The position numbers and the translations under genes were made by a program. A model generated the notes under the pieces. The model searched no databases and was not told the origin of the DNA. It saw only the letters and a list, made by a program, of their open reading frames with translations. Below are positions 60,785 through 64,000 of a DNA stretch of 64,000 nucleotides, in pieces. Numbering within the stretch: position 1 is the first letter of the stretch; the number at the start of each line of letters is the position of its first letter. The stretch is from Bradyrhizobium erythrophlei (GTDB lineage Bacteria > Pseudomonadota > Alphaproteobacteria > Rhizobiales > Xanthobacteraceae), in contig FSRD01000001.1 in the NCBI GenBank assembly GCA_900129675.1, positions 8,235,501 to 8,299,500 on the forward strand, read 5' to 3'.

Positions 60785-61474
60785 TCATGATGCGTCCCCA
60801 ATAAAATAATAGCGATTTATGCCAAGCCCGTTGGGAAGATAGATAATGTCATTCCCCGGAGGCTTGTCCTCCAGCGGTTTCAGCCACGAAAACTTTCCCC
60901 GAATATCGATCACGATCGGATCGCTCGTGATATCTACTGACGCGCCTGCGAAACGGGCTGACGGACCAAAGATGGCCGGAATATCCTGCACAATCAATTT
61001 CCGGGCGGTGGTGGGATCCTGAGGATTTGAAAACCAAAGGAAGCGGGGCAAGTTGTCTAACGCAAGATCACGTTTTCCCCGCAGTTCGGGAAGCTTCGGA
61101 ATCTCTTCGGCGTTAGTCTCTTTCCCAAAGGCCCTCGGTGTAATCCACAGCGCGCCAAGGGCACCGTCCTTTGCGAGACCATAACTCTCATCATTTATCA
61201 ACGTCGCCACCACGACGCCGCGATCTCCGAGATCCACCAGAGCAGCCTGTCCTTTGATGGAAGGGCCAAATGGGCCGCCATCTCCAATAACCGGGCCACC
61301 GCGCCACTTGACTTCAATGACGCTCGAACCGGAGTGAACCTTGCCGTCAATTTCGATATTGACGGTCAACCGGTAGCGGTAGCTGTAATTGGCGTATTTT
61401 TACCAATAGCCCGCCACCAAGGCTCCCGCGAAGAGGGCGAACCCAACCAATGTTGTTAGGCAGCCGCGCTTCAT
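60785..61474 (-). pseudogene. paralogue family member 2, interrupted by a stop codon
   Basis: A frame from the ATG at 61474 encodes MKRGCLTTLVGFALFAGALV-AGYW and then hits TAA at 61400-61402. After it the same frame continues KYANYSYRYRLTVNIEIDGK and is clearly homologous to member 1 (SGSSVIEVKWRGG, AALVDLGDRGVVVATLINDE, LPELRGKRDLALDNLPRFLW, SVDITSDPIVIDIRGKFSWL). The sequence after the stop could restart at a TTG (61369), losing the membrane anchor. Length from 61474 is 229 codons. A single-base error could also explain it. Confidence 0.75.
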
Positions 61475-61785
61475 GAGGAATGTCCGGCGCGCTCGGCAAT
61501 CTCGCTCCCCTGTGAGTTTGCAACGAAGCAGGCGATGCCGAGCCGTTTCATTCAGACAATCCCATTTGACCCGGGCGCGGCCGATCGCCCTCCCATGTCA
61601 GATCCATGGACCAGCTTTATTGACAATTCGCTTCGCCCAAAGGTTGCAAGCCGCGCCCCCGCTGTTAACCCCACTTCTTAAGCGCCCATCCACCATCGCG
61701 GCCGCCGCGCCGCCCTTAACCACATCGCTTAACAACCCCTCAATCCACTCCCGACAAATCTAACGGTTTATCGGGGGAGATTGCC
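61475..61785. other. intergenic region, no gene seen
   Basis: This stretch of about 310 bases has C-rich and AT-poor sequence with no protein-like frame. The GGGGGAG at about 61773 is the ribosome binding site of the next small gene. I see no repeat or other feature. Confidence 0.35.
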
Positions 61786-61893
61786 GTGGACGCCTTTGCT
61801 TTTGAATTCCTGGGACTGGCGATCATCGCGCTCTGTCTCGTCGTGCTTGCCCTGCCCGGAAAGCGGCCGTCGCGGGACATCCGCTACGAGTGA
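61786..61893 (+). CDS. 35-residue membrane peptide
   Basis: This short gene has a GTG start with GGGGGAG 6 bases upstream. It reads MDAFAFEFLGLAIIALCLVV, LALPGKRPSRDIRYE, and ends at TGA 61891-61893. It is a single hydrophobic helix followed by a basic/acidic tail. It was found by hand translation, so the confidence rests on the good ribosome binding site and composition. No family recognised. Confidence 0.5.
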   Translation: MDAFAFEFLGLAIIALCLVVLALPGKRPSRDIRYE

Positions 61894-62071
61894 TCCCGGG
61901 CGCGGAACGATCCGCCGTTTGGCTGGCTGCTCCCCCCAACGCCGCGGCCGGCCGCGCTGCCTGCGCGGAAAAGCGCTGCTTGCCTGAAACGCAGGGCCAA
62001 AATTCGTCCAAAGACCCTTGACATACCAGCGCTTTCGGCAGAACGCCTGTCGGAAGCGTCATGGACTGTTC

Positions 62072-63220
62072 ATGGATCTGATTACCACCACTGCCGACCT
62101 CGCGGCTGCCTGCGACCGCCTCTCCAAGCACCCGGTCATCACCGTCGACACCGAGTTCCTGCGGGAGACGACCTATTACCCCCTGCTCTGCGTCGTGCAG
62201 ATGGCGAGCGCGGAGGAAGCCGTCGTGGTCGACACGCTGGCGCCCGGCATCGACCTCAAGCCGTTCTTCGAGCTGATGGGCAACGAGGCCGTTCTCAAGG
62301 TGTTCCATGCCGCCCGGCAGGACATCGAGATCGTCTGGCACCAGTCCGGCACCATTCCGCACCCGATCTTCGACACGCAAGTGGCGGCCATGGTGCTCGG
62401 CTATGGCGACAGCATCGCCTATGACCAGCTGGTCGAGCGCATTGCCGGCCACCGGCCTGACAAGACCCACCGCTTCACCGACTGGTCGCGCCGGCCCTTG
62501 AGCGACGAGCAGGTTCACTACGCCGTCTCCGACGTCACCCATCTGCGCGACGTGTTCGCAGCGCTGGACGCCGACCTGAAGAAGCGCGGCCGCAGCGACT
62601 GGGTCAGCGAGGAGATGGAAGTCCTGACCTCGCCGAAGACCTATGATTTCCACCCCGAGCGGGCCTGGGAGCGGCTGAAGACGCGGGTGCGCAAGCCGAA
62701 GGAACTGGCGGTGCTGATGGAAGTCGCGGCCTGGCGCGAGCAGGAAGCGCAAAGCCGCGACGTGCCGCGCTCGCGCGTCCTGAAGGACGACGCGCTCGGC
62801 GATATCGCCACCCACGCGCCGACCAGCCTCGAACGTCTCGCCAATTTGCGCTCGCTGCCGAAAGGCTTTGACCGCTCGAAATGGGGCAGCGATATCGTCG
62901 CCGCCGTGCAGCGCGGCATCGCCCGCGATCCCTCGACCTTGCCGAAGATCGAAAAGCCGCGCGGCAACTCCAATGGCGCGGCGATCGTGGAGCTGTTGAA
63001 AGTGCTGCTGCGGATGACGTCGGAACGTCATGCGGTCGCGAGCAAGGTGATCGCCACCGTCGACGATCTCGAACAGATCGCCAACGACGACCAGGCCGAC
63101 GTCGCCGCCCTGCACGGCTGGCGGCGCGAATTGTTCGGCGAAGCAGCCCTGTCGCTGAAGCACGGCCGGCTGGCACTGGCGATCGAAAAAGGCCGCGTGG
63201 TCCGGGTCGACCGGGATTAG
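62072..63220 (+). CDS. rnd: ribonuclease D
   Basis: This 382-residue DEDD-family 3'-5' exoribonuclease has ITVDTEFLRETTYYPLLCVV (first Asp/Glu, exo I), VFHAARQDIEIVWHQSGTIP (exo II) and SDEQVHYAVSDVTHLRDVFA (exo III with Tyr-x3-Asp), which makes it DEDDy. An HRDC-like region follows (about residues 200-300: FHPERAWERLKTRVRKPKEL). RNase D trims the 3' ends of tRNA and other small RNAs. The ATG at 62072 (MDLITTTADLAAACDRLSK) is the natural start. It is an ordinary housekeeping gene. Confidence 0.95.
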   Translation: MDLITTTADLAAACDRLSKHPVITVDTEFLRETTYYPLLCVVQMASAEEAVVVDTLAPGIDLKPFFELMGNEAVLKVFHAARQDIEIVWHQSGTIPHPIFDTQVAAMVLGYGDSIAYDQLVERIAGHRPDKTHRFTDWSRRPLSDEQVHYAVSDVTHLRDVFAALDADLKKRGRSDWVSEEMEVLTSPKTYDFHPERAWERLKTRVRKPKELAVLMEVAAWREQEAQSRDVPRSRVLKDDALGDIATHAPTSLERLANLRSLPKGFDRSKWGSDIVAAVQRGIARDPSTLPKIEKPRGNSNGAAIVELLKVLLRMTSERHAVASKVIATVDDLEQIANDDQADVAALHGWRRELFGEAALSLKHGRLALAIEKGRVVRVDRD

Positions 63221-63337
63221 GGCGCTGCTGAATACTGCCGTTAGGGTCTGCTGCTTGCCTTCACGCAAAGCAGGGTAATAAGGACCCGGTAGGTTGAATA
63301 AAGGGAAGGCAAAGATGCGTGTTCAGCTAGTACCTCG

Positions 63338-63640
63338 TCACAGTGGTTCTGACTGGTTGATTCCGAGCCAATCTAGGATGGGCAGGTCTTCCGGAGGCAC
63401 GAGGATTTGGATGCTTCGGGCGACGCCGGGTTGACGCCTGATGAGACCGTTTCGTTCGAGCGTCACGATCATCTGGTGGACCGATGGCGGGCTGACTTGG
63501 AAGTGGCGCTGCATGTCGGCTTCAGCGGGCGGGCGCCGGAACATGTGCGCATAGGTGTAGATGAAAGCCAGGTACTGGCCTTGCTTTTCGGTGAAGCCTT
63601 GAGCCGTGAGGCTGCGAGCGGCGCCTGATTTTTGATTCAT
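63338..63640 (-). CDS. LexA-like winged-helix protein associated with IS630
   Basis: This 100-residue protein is a winged-helix DNA-binding protein: MNQKSGAARSLTAQGFTEKQ, GQYLAFIYTYAHMFRRPPAE, ADMQRHFQVSPPSVHQMIVT and LERNGLIRRQPGVARSIQIL. It resembles the LexA N-terminal domain without the protease part. Similar genes often lie beside IS630-type transposases in Bradyrhizobium, and here a transposase starts divergently 38 bases away. Its role in the element is unknown. Confidence 0.8.
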   Translation of the reverse strand: MNQKSGAARSLTAQGFTEKQGQYLAFIYTYAHMFRRPPAEADMQRHFQVSPPSVHQMIVTLERNGLIRRQPGVARSIQILVPPEDLPILDWLGINQSEPL

Positions 63641-63677
63641 TTGTCGATTCGTCCGGTCCTCCAACAAGGAGGTCGGG

Positions 63678-64000
63678 ATGAATGTACGTTATCGGGTCGA
63701 ATTGAGCCAAGCCGAACGCGGTGAGCTCACCGCGATGTTGAGCAAGGGCAAACGAGCCGCCCGCAAACTCAAGCGCGCCCAGATATTGCTGGCGGCCGAT
63801 GCCGGCCGCAGCGATGAAGAGATTGCGCGCGCGGTGTCGGTGGGCGGTTCCACCGTGTACCGGACCAAGCGGCGCTTCGTGGAAGGCAATCTGGAACGGG
63901 CGCTGAGCGAGGATTCGCGTCCTGGGGCAGAGCGCAAGCTCACCGGCAAGGAGGAAGCCTTGCTGGTGGCAACGGCTTGCGCAAACCCTCCCGAGGGTCG
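63678..64000 (+). mobile_element. IS630-family transposase, 5' part (runs off the window)
   Basis: The frame begins MNVRYRVELSQAERGELTAM (ATG 63678 after AAGGAGG) and continues LSKGKRAARKLKRAQILLAA, DAGRSDEEIARAVSVGGSTV and YRTKRRFVEGNLERALSEDS. This is the N-terminal helix-turn-helix region of IS630-like transposases. The catalytic DDE part lies beyond the window edge. The left end of the element is not precisely visible; it should be near 63330. The HTH partner gene is divergent. Confidence 0.85.

Noticed and set aside
1..64000. CRISPR array, rRNA or tRNA genes
   Set aside because: No regularly spaced direct repeats with spacers were seen, and no rRNA-like or tRNA cloverleaf sequence was recognised by eye. 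A tRNAscan/Infernal run would be decisive.

Overview
The window looks like chromosomal DNA of a Bradyrhizobium-type alphaproteobacterium. It is GC-rich and carries a eukaryotic-type glutamine synthetase II gene (glnII) with a divergent gstI-like gene. It also has many small Rhizobiales-type exported proteins, dispersed intergenic repeats of the kind familiar from Bradyrhizobium/Rhodopseudomonas chromosomes, and an IS630 element with a separate HTH partner gene at the right edge. I saw no rRNA, tRNA or CRISPR array. The assignment rests on recognition, not on a database search.

Layout. 0-9.6 kb: small exported or membrane proteins, an RlpA-like lipoprotein, a frameshifted SDR gene and an FMN reductase. 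9.8-15.8 kb: an orphan chemoreceptor, an acyl-CoA dehydrogenase, a DUF2778 transpeptidase-like protein, a nitroreductase and a PsiF-repeat protein. 15.9-20.2 kb: an AraC-type regulator divergent from a five-gene run (DUF2336, PilZ, two small unknowns, HD-GYP) that looks like a cyclic-di-GMP signalling operon. 20.2-28.4 kb: MBL hydrolase, ABC-F ATPase, a large secreted multicopper oxidase, a Sel1-repeat protein, and a ModA-like protein paired with a duplicated GrlR-like protein. 28.6-30.8 kb: glnII with a readable sigma-54 promoter, gstI-like gene and MliC-like inhibitor. 30.8-31.7 kb: a roughly 0.95-kb non-coding stretch that looks like a group II intron remnant or another structured RNA, minus strand. 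31.8-41.5 kb: tyrosine phosphatase, SGNH hydrolase, SDR, DUF2161 nuclease-like protein, GNAT, thioesterase, two solute-binding-like proteins without signal peptides, LysR regulator and M20 deacylase. 41.7-49.2 kb: cell-envelope proteins, including tandem 53-residue secreted paralogues, CreA, an L,D-transpeptidase, a glutathione peroxidase, a polysaccharide deacetylase and DoxX. 49.3-57.3 kb: housekeeping genes (malic enzyme, a large exported protein, aspS, selO). 57.3-61.5 kb: an island-like stretch with repeat blocks, a HigBA toxin-antitoxin pair and a three-member family of unknown proteins, one broken by a stop codon. 61.8-64 kb: a 35-residue membrane peptide, RNase D and the start of the IS630 element.

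How parts fit together. The glnII/gstI region forms a nitrogen-regulated unit: GSII synthesis from a sigma-54 promoter, opposed by a small translational inhibitor. The 17.2-20.2 kb operon combines a likely c-di-GMP binder (PilZ) and a c-di-GMP hydrolase (HD-GYP) with three proteins of unknown role. Three copies of one composite repeat lie between convergent gene ends, so they may work as bidirectional terminators or mRNA ends. Many real genes here are under 100 codons, and several are only visible by hand translation.
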